From an uncultured bacterium (GTDB lineage: Bacteria > Zixibacteria > MSB-5A5 > CAIYYT01), in the NCBI GenBank assembly GCA_903930455.1, contig CAIYYT010000103.1:1-53459 (forward strand): a stretch of DNA of 53,459 nt, given 5' to 3'. The translations under genes and the position numbers were made by a program. Within the stretch, counting starts at the first letter, position 1; every line of letters starts with the position of its first letter. A model generated the notes under the pieces. That model was given only the letters and a program-made list of their open reading frames with translations. It was not told where the DNA came from and searched no databases. Of this stretch, positions 26,797-35,393 are shown piece after piece.

Positions 26797-27399
26797 ATGC
26801 ATCGGATCAGCAAGATCAGTCTCTTTGTTGTGGTCGCCCTGTTGGCGATCTCAACCAGCGCTTATGCCCTTTCCGGTCTGGGGTTGGGAGTTAAGGCCGG
26901 TGTGCTGACAAGCTACAAAAACCCGAATCTCAAGCTCGACACGTACAAAATGAACGACCTGAAATTCTACGGCGCGTTTGTCAAGTTCGGAGGGCAGGGG
27001 ATGACTCTTGAAGCCGGTGTCGAGACCTTCTGGAACAAGAAGAATCTCGATCTGCTCGGCAGCAAGATTGAAGTCAAAGCGCGCGATATCCTATTGACAG
27101 TTACCGGCAAGTTCTACTTCAAATTCCCAATCATCAATCCCTTTGTCGGCGCGGGAATTGGCGCACACAAGTTCACGTACTCCCACACCGGGGATCTGGG
27201 CGGGTACTCCAATGTCACAATTAATATCCCGGATGATAAGTCCTACTTCGGCTACCACATCGTCGTCGGCGCCAAAACCGCGATCGCGGTGCTTCCGTTT
27301 GACCTTTTTGTAGAGGGCAAGATAGGCAGGGTAAACTCCACCGGCGACCCAACCGACTTTACGATACTCTCCGGAGGGGTGATTATTAATTTGCCGTGA
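26797..27399 (+). CDS. Small outer-membrane beta-barrel protein
   Basis: A 200-residue protein with a clear signal peptide (residues 1-24, LLAISTSAYA) and alternating hydrophobic/polar strands separated by glycine-rich turns (GLGLGVKAGV, GKFYFKFPIINPFVGAGIGA, YHIVVGAKTAI). This is the pattern of an 8-stranded OmpA/OprF-like or opacity-type barrel. It ends in a hydrophobic strand, though not in the classical terminal Phe. GGAGG lies 7 nt before the ATG. It stands between the secreted glycosidase-like gene and the restriction-modification island, followed by a strong hairpin. Function unknown. Confidence 0.7.
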   Translation: MHRISKISLFVVVALLAISTSAYALSGLGLGVKAGVLTSYKNPNLKLDTYKMNDLKFYGAFVKFGGQGMTLEAGVETFWNKKNLDLLGSKIEVKARDILLTVTGKFYFKFPIINPFVGAGIGAHKFTYSHTGDLGGYSNVTINIPDDKSYFGYHIVVGAKTAIAVLPFDLFVEGKIGRVNSTGDPTDFTILSGGVIINLP

Positions 27400-27407
27400 T
27401 TTTCTAT

Positions 27408-27434
27408 AGGTCAAAACCGTTTCGGTTTTGACCT
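27408..27434. terminator. Hairpin terminator-like element after the beta-barrel gene
   Basis: AGGTCAAAACCG and its exact complement flank a 3-nt loop, 9 bp after the stop codon. The stem contains A/T runs but only weak Ts follow. A likely transcript end, and the boundary of the accessory island. Confidence 0.5.
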
Positions 27435-27862
27435 TAACTCGTTATTAGTTGGCTCGTTACATCGTCTTTTCTTTCATCATCATAATCGAGAAGCGTAGCG
27501 CTACGGCAAGCGTGTCACCGGCATAAATGCCCGGACGGGCGGACATAACGGGCGCCCAAAAAAGTACGTCTCTGCGCAGAGTTGGCGTCCAGCCGAAGTC
27601 GCCAGTGCGAGTTTGTCCGCATCGTCCGACGTCGGTGACATCACCTTCTCTACTAACTGTGTTGGGGGAGATTTTTGGAGTGAGGCGCTACAAAAATGGG
27701 AAGGCGGGGTAAGTGGTTGGGGCGGGTTGAGGGAGGGGAGGGCGAAGGGGCAAGGATGGGTCGAAGAGGGCAGAATAGTGTTGAGACTTATTTTAAGAAT
27801 GTGATTGGGTGAGGGTGTCAACCTGCCGTAATTGTTTGTCAGGAGGTACTGAAGATAGGACC
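27435..27862. other. Intergenic region, no gene recognised
   Basis: It contains a 12-bp perfect palindrome (CGTAGCGCTACG, 27494-27505), a GCCCG/CGGGC mini-hairpin and a G-rich, purine-biased stretch around 27690-27790. The reading frames here have skewed composition and no recognisable domains. No controller (C) protein gene is visible upstream of the restriction-modification pair. Confidence 0.5.
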
Positions 27863-29500
27863 ATGGCGGCACGTAGAGCAAATTTAGATCGAGCTACTCT
27901 TGACCTATTGGACCAATTAGGGTATCCTCTCGTAGGCAGGGCTGAGATCAATACAACGACCATTAGCAGGAGGAGGCACAAGTTGCTGTCGGGAGTTGAG
28001 CGAATGCGATTACGTTTCTCTAGAAGTACAGAAGCAAAGAAGAAAGCAAAGCTCGGTCAGTTCCTTACACCAGAGAGAACCGCACGATTCATGGCGGGGC
28101 TTTTCAATTCGACCCCAGATAAATGGTGCCGTTTACTCGATCCGGGAGCAGGCATCGGTTCTCTGTCGTGTGCGTTTTTCGAACGTTGCTTGTCTGGTGA
28201 GTTGCATTTCGAAAAGATCGAAGCTGCCGCATTTGAGTTGGATAACACGCTTTGCGATGAATTGAATCGATCGCTTTCGCTCTACGCCGAGCCCCTAGGA
28301 CTCGAATTTGAGATTTCATGCTGCGATTTTATAGCGAGCGCCGTAAGCCTTATTCGGGCGGGGCGCAGCAATTACACGCACGCAATACTTAATCCGCCTT
28401 ACAAGAAGATAGGCAGTCTTTCGCCGGAGCGTTTGCTGCTCCGCGAAGTTGGTATTGAAACGGTCAACCTTTATTCTGGTTTCATGGCTCTTGTGATAGG
28501 GTTAATGGCGCCTGGGGGTCAGGTCGTGGCAATTATTCCGCGCAGCTTTTGCAACGGCCCGTACTATCGGTCTTTCCGCGAATTGTTGCTTAAGAAATCT
28601 GCGATTCACCGAATCCACCTATTTAAGTCGCGCAGTAGAGCTTTCAGGGATGACGCGGTGCTGCAGGAAAATGTTATTCTCTTCTTGGAGCGGGGCGGGC
28701 AGCAAGGTGATGTTGTCGTATCCACATCAGAGGACGACGAGTTTCGGGATATGGCCGTGCATACTTACCCATTTGATCGCATAGTGTTGGGGGGAGATCT
28801 CCAGAGATTCATTCACGTTCCAACTTCAACCGAGCGCAGCCCCATCGAATTGTATGCTACCATGGAGCACTCCTTAGAGAGTATTAATCTCAAGGTGTCG
28901 ACGGGGCCAGTAGTCGATTTTCGGCTAAAGGAGCACTTGCGGAACACGCCCACATCTGGTACGATTCCTCTCCTTTACCCTGCCCACTTCTGTGGACAGC
29001 GGATCGTATGGCCAAGACCTAACATCAAGAAACCAAATGCAATCGAACGGAACGTCGCGACGGAACGGTGGCTGTATCCTAATGGGTTTTATTGCGTGGT
29101 ACGTCGTTTCTCGTCAAAGGAAGAGAAGCGGAGGATTGTCGCCAGTGTGGTGCAGCCGGACACCTTCGGTGGTGTTGATGTGTTGGGCTTTGAGAATCAC
29201 CTAAACGTCTTCCACAACGACAGGCGCGGATTGTCGGAGCCACTTGCCCGCGGACTAGCCATGTTTTTGAATAGCACCGCCGTCGATTGTCGTTTCCGCC
29301 GGTTTAGCGGTCATACACAGGTTAATGCAACTGACCTGCGAACCATGACATATCCGAGCCGTGAGCAATTGATCGAGCTAGGCGAATGGATGATGACCCT
29401 CAGGGCAGATCCAACCCAAGCCATGATTGACGCACAATTGGAGAGAGTAACCGCATGCCAAAGAAGAAGAGTCGCCTCAACGAAGCGCTGCAAATCCTGA
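27863..29500 (+). CDS. BsuBI/PstI-type restriction-modification system DNA adenine-N6 methyltransferase
   Basis: A 545-residue N6-adenine DNA methyltransferase. GQFLTPERTARFM (about residue 64) and LDPGAGIGSLS (about 92) form the S-adenosylmethionine site, and NPPYKKIG (about 177) is the catalytic NPPY motif. The C-terminal ~250 residues would be the target-recognition domain. The length is close to M.BsuBI (about 500), and the partner nuclease overlaps its 3' end by 46 bp. It presumably methylates the cognate site, expected to be CTGCAG by family. I start at this ATG because the signal-less upstream extension has no alternative codon close to AGGAGGT; spacing to that site is longer than ideal. 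Confidence 0.85.
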   Translation: MAARRANLDRATLDLLDQLGYPLVGRAEINTTTISRRRHKLLSGVERMRLRFSRSTEAKKKAKLGQFLTPERTARFMAGLFNSTPDKWCRLLDPGAGIGSLSCAFFERCLSGELHFEKIEAAAFELDNTLCDELNRSLSLYAEPLGLEFEISCCDFIASAVSLIRAGRSNYTHAILNPPYKKIGSLSPERLLLREVGIETVNLYSGFMALVIGLMAPGGQVVAIIPRSFCNGPYYRSFRELLLKKSAIHRIHLFKSRSRAFRDDAVLQENVILFLERGGQQGDVVVSTSEDDEFRDMAVHTYPFDRIVLGGDLQRFIHVPTSTERSPIELYATMEHSLESINLKVSTGPVVDFRLKEHLRNTPTSGTIPLLYPAHFCGQRIVWPRPNIKKPNAIERNVATERWLYPNGFYCVVRRFSSKEEKRRIVASVVQPDTFGGVDVLGFENHLNVFHNDRRGLSEPLARGLAMFLNSTAVDCRFRRFSGHTQVNATDLRTMTYPSREQLIELGEWMMTLRADPTQAMIDAQLERVTACQRRRVASTKRCKS

Positions 29501-30408
29501 TCTCTCTGGGCTTGCCTCGCGCTCAACAGAATGATCGCTCTGCCGTGAGTCTACTCGCGCTACTTGACCTTTCACCGCGCAAGGCATGGCCCGATGCTGC
29601 GAACCCGCTAATGGGTATCACGCCGATCATGGACTGGGCGCGTGAGAACTACCGCATGGATTACACTCCGAATACTCGTGAGACATTTCGTCGCCAAACA
29701 ATGCACCAGTTTGTGGAAGCAGGTATCGCGCTCTACAACCCTGACAATCCGGATCGGGCAGTGAACAGCCCAAGAGCTGTCTATCAGATCGCACCATCGA
29801 CATTACTCCTCCTACGCACGTTCGGCACGTCCAAATGGAACGAGCGTGTCAAAACATATCTAGCGCAGAAAGGGACGCTAACCGCCATGTACGCTAAGGA
29901 GCGCAAGCAGAACCGTATTCCGGTGCAAGTGGCGCGAGATAAGAAGATTTTGCTCAGTCCTGGTGAGCACAGTGAGTTGATCCGAGCGATTATAGAGGAC
30001 TTCGCCTCCCGTTTTGCACCGGGCAGCGACTTGGTCTACGTTGGTGATACTGGAAATAAATGGAGCTATTTCGATGCTCCCTTGCTTGCCAAATTGGGTG
30101 TCGAAGTCGATACCCATGGAAAGATGCCGGACGTTGTGCTCTACTATGCCGAGAAGAAGTGGTTGCTACTCGTGGAATCCGTCACCAGCCATGGTCCCGT
30201 CGACGCCAAGCGGCACAATGAGCTGGCACAGCTGTTTGACAGTTCGAAGGCTGGGCTCGTCTATGTAACGGCCTTTCCTGATCGAACGGTAATGGGGCGC
30301 TATCTCGGCGAAATCGCGTGGGAAACCGAAGTGTGGGTCGCGGACACTCCTTCTCACCTCATCCACTTTAACGGGGTGCGCTTCTTGGGACCGCATCCGG
30401 CTCCCTAG
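29455..30408 (+). CDS. BsuBI/PstI family type II restriction endonuclease
   Basis: A 317-residue endonuclease, matching the known length of R.BsuBI (316). The N-terminal ~130 residues are a winged-helix-like domain (RQTMHQFVEAGIALYNPD, RAVYQIAP). The C-terminal catalytic domain has GDTGNKWSYFD, DTHGKMPDVVLYY and LLLVESVTSHGPVDAKRHNE, the PD...E core characteristic of this family at about residues 220-250. It reads out of phase with the methyltransferase and overlaps its end, so expression is coupled and the methylase is made first. Expected to cut CTGCAG, inferred from family. Confidence 0.9.
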   Translation: MPKKKSRLNEALQILISLGLPRAQQNDRSAVSLLALLDLSPRKAWPDAANPLMGITPIMDWARENYRMDYTPNTRETFRRQTMHQFVEAGIALYNPDNPDRAVNSPRAVYQIAPSTLLLLRTFGTSKWNERVKTYLAQKGTLTAMYAKERKQNRIPVQVARDKKILLSPGEHSELIRAIIEDFASRFAPGSDLVYVGDTGNKWSYFDAPLLAKLGVEVDTHGKMPDVVLYYAEKKWLLLVESVTSHGPVDAKRHNELAQLFDSSKAGLVYVTAFPDRTVMGRYLGEIAWETEVWVADTPSHLIHFNGVRFLGPHPAP

Positions 30409-30454
30409 TGTCGCGCCGCACGAAGTCGGTACGTATCCGTGCTCTCGTCATGTT

Positions 30455-30571
30455 ACGATACTCTCCTGAGGCAGCGTCCGGCTTGAGTCAATCGTTGCGG
30501 GTGAAATGAGAACCCACCCGCTGGGTGCCCTTCGACAGGCTCACCCTTCGACAGGCTCAGGGCGAACGGCG
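30455..30571. repeat. Dispersed repeat, copy 1, with CCCTTCGA units
   Basis: A ~100-bp block starting near CTGAGGCAGCG, sharing GCTTGAGTCAATCGTTGC, the palindrome core AACCCACCCGCTGGGTG (30511-30527) and then CCCTTCGACAGGCTCA units with the block at 31666. The two copies bracket the interrupted lipoprotein gene. The last unit ends in AGGGCGAACGG. Confidence 0.85.
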
Positions 30572-30668
30572 CGCGGCAGGCCACGCTCCCACTTCACCCG
30601 ACCCCGACCAGCTAAGACCTGCCGCAACTCCGGAGGTTACCGTTCTACAGCACGCTCCAAGCTATTGC

Positions 30669-30697
30669 TTGCATATGTCGCATCTTCGCTGCATATT
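30669..30697 (+). promoter_or_regulatory. Weak sigma-70-like promoter before the interrupted lipoprotein
   Basis: TTGCAT, 17 bp, CATATT. Matches to consensus are modest; listed because the spacing is ideal and the gene's GGAGG follows about 20 bp downstream. Confidence 0.3.
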
Positions 30698-30728
30698 GAT
30701 TCTACATAACTATTATTGGAGGCAGTCT

Positions 30729-31610
30729 ATGACGAAGAGGCAGATTGCGGCATTTTGTGCCGGGACATTAGTGCTGATCATCGTGATTCTTGGGGGATGC
30801 GGAGATAAATCGGAGAATCTGGTCATCGGCGATTTCGCATACCCGCTGCATGTGGGGCAGGTTTGAAGGTACGTCGGTATGGAGTATACCGCCTTTTTTC
30901 AGCCGGAAAGTCTCGCTGCTACGTACACGACCAGCTATGGACTCGTATCGGCGGTGGAAATAAAGGAACAGACGGTGGTCGGAGATACCATTCCGGTCTA
31001 TGCACTGAAGATGACAGAGACAGTTAATGGTCGTGAGACGTACTACTCCTGGGACTATTTCAACAATCGTCCCGGCGGTCTGTATAGTTTCGCATATTCG
31101 CATCCTAACGGAGGTGGTATGCAACCTCGCAAGCTCACGGGCGACGTACGCCAATACCGGTTCCAAAACCGCACGTTTGCAAGCATCAGCGAATTGTTCA
31201 GATTCATCGAGTCCCCCAGCCAAAACCAAGCACTGGGCAGCGATTCTATCACTCTCGAAACTCCGCCCTTCCTTTGTGTCAAGTATCCCTTGTCTTCTGG
31301 CAGCGAATGGCTGACAACTTCACCGCCGACAGTATGGCCGATTGGCAAGAAGGTGCTTGGCTGTGTGGATATCCAGGTCCCGGCGGGTACTTTCGCCTGC
31401 GCCCATATCCTCTGGCGCTATGATGTGGACACCAACGGTGTGTGGGATACGAATATCGAGATGCACGATTACATCTCTCAAATCGGACTGGTGAAGCGAG
31501 AGGCAATCATTCGCGGGATTGAGGTTACCGGCTACGAGAATCCAACGGGTATTGGCACCTACGACGTTAGTCGGGTCATGGAGCTACAATCGACACACAC
31601 ACCGGATTAG
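30729..31610 (+). pseudogene. Secreted lipoprotein gene interrupted by an in-frame TGA
   Basis: GGAGG 6 nt upstream leads into an ATG and a lipoprotein signal peptide (LVLIIVILGGC, lipidated Cys24), then DFAYPLHVGQV, followed by TGA at 30864-30866. The frame continues without shift for another ~248 codons (RYVGMEYTAFF onward, ending in TGA-free sequence to the stop at 31610). In related lipoproteins the segment YPLxVGxxWxY has Trp at this place, so a single TGG to TGA change fits best. The second half contains VDIQVPAGTFACAHILWRY, a pattern I associate with secreted domains of this kind. It is either a pseudogene, a sequencing error, or read through. Without readthrough only a 45-residue lipopeptide is made. 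Confidence 0.8.
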
Positions 31611-31665
31611 TCCCGTATCTCACCAAGCTGGTGGGTCTTTCGATCTTGGCTGCTATCTTAATCTT

Positions 31666-31857
31666 GCGACACTCGCTTGAGGCAGCGGTCTGCTTGAGTC
31701 AATCGTTGCAGGTGAAATGAAAAACCCACCCGCTGGGTGCCCTTCGACAAGCTCAGGGCGAACGGGCACGCACACGACCCTTCGATAGGCTCAGGGCGAA
31801 CGGGCGCGCACACGACCCTTCGATAGGCTCACCCTTCGACAGGCTCAGGGCGAACGG
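31666..31857. repeat. Dispersed repeat, copy 2, with tandem 38-bp units
   Basis: Homologous to the block at 30455 (shared CTTGAGTCAATCGTTGC and AACCCACCCGCTGGGTG at 31723-31739). It then continues as tandem units: two full 38-bp units (31740-31777, 31778-31815) beginning CCCTTCGA and ending GCACACGA, one truncated unit CCCTTCGATAGGCTCA, and a final partial unit. The same truncated-unit-then-full-unit order is seen in copy 1. Confidence 0.9.
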
Positions 31858-32025
31858 AAGGTAAAAAGATGCCGTCAGGAAGGGATTCCCGACGGCGCGG
31901 GGCGGCGTCCCCTACGAGCGCGCCACACATTCCCACTTTTCCGTTGTGTCGCTGCAACATTCTCCGTAGTTTGGGCGTGTAATAGGTCAGAAAACGCGAT
32001 TCACTTTTGCACGGGTTAGACATAC

Positions 32026-33699
32026 TTGGAGCTACATAAAACCTACCGCAATATTGGGCGCTATCGTCAGGTCATCGCCGTCCTGATTAAGTACGGATTC
32101 GGCGAAGTCCTCGACCGGATGAACATGTCGTCCTATCTGAGAATCGGTAGCCGGAAACTGTTCGCCCGACAGCAGGAAATCGCCGCGTTCAGTTGGGCGG
32201 AACGGATACGTCTGGCGCTGGATGATCTTGGCCCCACTTTTGTCAAGATGGGGCAGATCATGTCCACACGACCGTTCCTGCTACCGGTTGAACTGGTCAT
32301 CGAACTGGCCAAACTACAAGATCAAGTTGCGCCGTTTCCGTTCGATGAAGTTCGGCAGACGATTGAAAAGGAACTTGGCAAGCCGCTGGATCAGTTATTC
32401 AAGTCCTTTTCTCCCGATCCGGTAGCCTCGGCTTCACTCTCGCAGGTGCATCGGGCAACCACGCTCGCCGGTGATGATGTCGCGGTCAAGGTACAGCGCC
32501 CGAATGTGAAACAGATCATGGAAAAGGATCTGTCGATCTTGCGCGATCTGGCGGTGCTGCTTGATCGCTACATTCCCGAAGTGCGTCAGTTTAATCCGGT
32601 GGCAATCGTCGATGAGGTGGCAAAATCGGCCAAACAGGAAGTTGATTTCCTATATGAAGCGCGCAATTTGGAAATCTTCGCGCAGAACTTCGCCGATGAT
32701 GACCGGATCTTCTTACCAAAAGTCTTCTGGGATCATACTTCGCTTCGTGTGCTAACACTCAGTTTTATCGACGGCATCAAGATATCAGATATTGCCCGAT
32801 TGCGCGAAGCTGGTGTTGACTTGGAAGTCGTCACTCGCTACGGCGGGCAATTATTGGCGAAACAGATTTTTGAATTTGGCTTCTTCCATGCCGATCCGCA
32901 TCCGGGCAATCTGTTTGTGCTTCGCGACAACCGCATTGCACCGGTCGATTTTGGCATGATGGGCAAACTTTCGCGCGGCGCGCTGGAATTGGTCGCCGAC
33001 CTCTTGATTGCGGCCACCTCCGATGATACCCGTCGGATCGTGCGAGTGCTGCAAAATCATGAATTGCTTGATGATGATGTCCGCCCGGAGGCTTTGGAGG
33101 CTGATGTTGCCCTCTTCCTGCACCGCTATCGGGGAATCTCGTTGGCGAAGCTCAATATGCGCTCGCTTCTGAGTGACGCTTTCGAAATCATGAATGTGTA
33201 TCGAATCAAGTTCCCTCCGGAGTTGATGATGCTCGGTAAAGCGCTGGGAACTTACGAAGAAGTTGCGCGCACTCTAAATCCGCAATACGACTTTATCACT
33301 GAGCTGATGCCATCGATCAAGAAACTCTCGACACGCAAGTTTACTCCGGAGAGCATTTTCAGCGATATATCCACGTACATGCTTGATCTGCGCGAGCTGC
33401 TGGTCAATTTTCCGTTTGAGATCCGCCGCATCGCCCGCAACCTGCGCAAGGGGGATCTCTCGATTTCGTTTCATCATAAGGGTCTGGAGCGCCTGATCCT
33501 TGAATTGGAAAAGGCCTCAAATCGACTCGCCTTCGCGTTAATCATCGCTGCTCTGATCGTGGCATCGTCTCTTATCATGACCCGTCCCGTCGGCGTAACG
33601 ATCCTCGGCGTGCCGGCTCTCGGTCTCGTTGGCTATGTCACTGCGGGTGTTTTGGGCATCTGGCTGGTGATCGCGATCCTCAGATCGGGGAAGCTCTGA
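32026..33699 (+). CDS. ubiB: ABC1/UbiB-family atypical kinase-like ATPase
   Basis: A 557-residue UbiB/AarF-family protein. The family's KxGQ motif is in FVKMGQIMSTRPFLLP (about residue 75), the ATP lysine in VAVKVQRP (about 153), the catalytic loop in FFHADPHPGNLFV (about 290) and the metal-binding DFG in PVDFGMMGKL (about 307). Two C-terminal transmembrane helices (about 505-555) tether it to the membrane. UbiB proteins support isoprenoid-quinone biosynthesis as ATPases; whether quinone synthesis is the role here is not shown. The start is TTG without a clear ribosome site. The next gene starts 1 bp after its stop. Confidence 0.87.
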   Translation: MELHKTYRNIGRYRQVIAVLIKYGFGEVLDRMNMSSYLRIGSRKLFARQQEIAAFSWAERIRLALDDLGPTFVKMGQIMSTRPFLLPVELVIELAKLQDQVAPFPFDEVRQTIEKELGKPLDQLFKSFSPDPVASASLSQVHRATTLAGDDVAVKVQRPNVKQIMEKDLSILRDLAVLLDRYIPEVRQFNPVAIVDEVAKSAKQEVDFLYEARNLEIFAQNFADDDRIFLPKVFWDHTSLRVLTLSFIDGIKISDIARLREAGVDLEVVTRYGGQLLAKQIFEFGFFHADPHPGNLFVLRDNRIAPVDFGMMGKLSRGALELVADLLIAATSDDTRRIVRVLQNHELLDDDVRPEALEADVALFLHRYRGISLAKLNMRSLLSDAFEIMNVYRIKFPPELMMLGKALGTYEEVARTLNPQYDFITELMPSIKKLSTRKFTPESIFSDISTYMLDLRELLVNFPFEIRRIARNLRKGDLSISFHHKGLERLILELEKASNRLAFALIIAALIVASSLIMTRPVGVTILGVPALGLVGYVTAGVLGIWLVIAILRSGKL

Positions 33700-33700
33700 T

Positions 33701-34966
33701 ATGGCCAAGAACCGGATGACCTACTCCCACTCACGGCTGGAGACCTTCGAATCCTGTGCGCTCAAATTCAGATTCCAGTATGTCGACAAGGTCGATATTG
33801 CCCGGCGCACATCAGTCGAAGCCTTTCTGGGCTCACGTGTTCACGATGCTTTGGAGCAACTCTATCGCAACAAGCTTAACGCCAAGGTATGGACGCAGGA
33901 GGAACTGGTTCGGTTCTTTACGGACATCTGGGAGAAGCAAAAATCGGAGGATCTTTTTATCGTCAACAAACAGTTTTGTCTCGACGACTACTACCACCAG
34001 GGAGTCAAGGCGCTCGAGGATTATTGGAACCGTTACCACCCTTTCGACGGCGAAAAGACAATTGCTCTCGAACATCGAATCGAACTCTTTCTTGATGACG
34101 CCAAGCAGTACAAACTGCAGGGGTTTATTGACCGCATTTCGAAAACTGCTTCCGGTGTTTGGCAAATTCGCGACTACAAAACCAAAAGGGCGCTGCCTAC
34201 GTTACAGGAAGCACGTCTGGATCGGCAGTTGGCGCTCTATCAGATCGGCTTACAACACATGTGGGACGGCACCGAGAATGTCGAGTTGATCTGGCACTAC
34301 CTGCTATTTGACGAAGAAATCAAATCGACGCGAGAAAAAAGTGACCTCGAAAAACTCAAGATCGAAACCATTCACCTGATCCAGCAAGTCGAGAAGGCAA
34401 TTGACGAAAACGATTTTCCGTACAGGGAATCCAGACTCTGTGATTGGTGTGACTATTTCGATATCTGTCCGGCAAAGAAACACCTCGCGCAGGTACGTAA
34501 GTTGCCGCCGCGCGAATTCAAAGAGGATGAGGGAGTACAACTGGTCGACAGCTATTCGCATCTTCTGGTGGAAAAGAGCCGGCTCAATTTGGACCTAAAA
34601 GATCTTCAGGCTAAACTCGACGAACTCGAGGAAGAGATTTTTGAGTTCGCCCGCCAGTTTGGCGCTGAGCGACTTATCGGTTCCGACCGTCAGTTGCGCG
34701 TCACGGCGAAGGAGACCTTTCGGGCGCCATCGGCAACTGACAAAGCTGAAAAGGAACTTCGTGAGCAATTGGAAGCGTTACTCAAGCGCGCCAATTTCTG
34801 GGAACCGGTTTCTCAGCTAAACAGCCAGCGGCTGATCAAGCTTTACGAGGACGGGGAACTGCCGCAATTCATCCGTACGCAAGTCGAGCGTTTCTTGACC
34901 CCCGACACCAAACGCCGCGTATATCCTTCCAGACTCAAAGACTACGACGACAACTTCGAAGGCTGA
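33701..34966 (+). CDS. PD-(D/E)XK nuclease with predicted 4Fe-4S cluster (RecB/AddB-like)
   Basis: A 421-residue RecB-family nuclease. SRLETFESCALKF gives Cys19, and the later RLCDWCDYFDICPAKK gives Cys247, Cys250 and Cys256. This 1+3 cysteine arrangement is the Fe-S cage seen in AddB and Cas4 nucleases. The catalytic core is LQGFIDRI followed by QIRDYKTKR (D-x-K) and the QLALYQIGLQ motif. A coiled-coil (about residues 285-330) follows the cluster. No helicase domain is fused, and no CRISPR array is nearby, so it is a stand-alone DNA nuclease of unknown pathway. One base separates it from ubiB, so co-translation is likely. Confidence 0.85.
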   Translation: MAKNRMTYSHSRLETFESCALKFRFQYVDKVDIARRTSVEAFLGSRVHDALEQLYRNKLNAKVWTQEELVRFFTDIWEKQKSEDLFIVNKQFCLDDYYHQGVKALEDYWNRYHPFDGEKTIALEHRIELFLDDAKQYKLQGFIDRISKTASGVWQIRDYKTKRALPTLQEARLDRQLALYQIGLQHMWDGTENVELIWHYLLFDEEIKSTREKSDLEKLKIETIHLIQQVEKAIDENDFPYRESRLCDWCDYFDICPAKKHLAQVRKLPPREFKEDEGVQLVDSYSHLLVEKSRLNLDLKDLQAKLDELEEEIFEFARQFGAERLIGSDRQLRVTAKETFRAPSATDKAEKELREQLEALLKRANFWEPVSQLNSQRLIKLYEDGELPQFIRTQVERFLTPDTKRRVYPSRLKDYDDNFEG

Positions 34967-34972
34967 CATCCT

Positions 34973-35064
34973 CGGGCTTCGTGCAGTTGCCCTAGAAAAG
35001 GTGTTCGATCCGGCGCCCAATGTGCGAAACCGTTTGCACTTGCGGAGCCCGTTTTTTCTTTTTT
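34973..35064 (+). terminator. Possible terminator after the nuclease gene
   Basis: CGGGCT just after the stop can pair with AGCCCG at 35046-35051, followed directly by T6CT6. The intervening loop is long (about 65 nt) but can form a secondary stem, so the U-tract is convincing and the stem less so. Confidence 0.4.
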
Positions 35065-35195
35065 GTAGCTGCCAATGGGGTGACTTTCTCGAATCCGCCA
35101 ACCAACCGGACCTTTCGAGATGACCGAGAACCTATTGCCAGACACAACCTTAAGCCATGTATGGTTTTAGTACACTCAAAACGGGGCGAAAAACC

Positions 35196-35224
35196 TTGAC
35201 TTTTCCACACCTGGCTCATATATT
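35196..35224 (+). promoter_or_regulatory. Strong sigma-70 promoter for the giant surface protein
   Basis: TTGACT, 17-bp spacer, TATATT. Expected start about 35231, giving a leader of about 160 nt before the gene at 35394. The rest of the 34967-35393 spacer contains no other gene. Confidence 0.8.
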
Positions 35225-35393
35225 GCACACGTCTGCGTTAGAGTACTTCTCGCTGTGCTTTTGTGCTTGAAGACTTGTTGAACTGGAAGCAAATGAGGCG
35301 TTAGAGACCATTCGGTCAAGCTAAGAATATGCAAAGCCTTGTTACACAGCGCGACTTTGTATCAGAAGAACCCACGCTTTTCGGAGAGTGAAT

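Noticed and set aside
27527-27804. Short open frames in the G-rich spacer before the restriction-modification pair
   Set aside because: Skewed composition, overlapping in several frames, no start signals.
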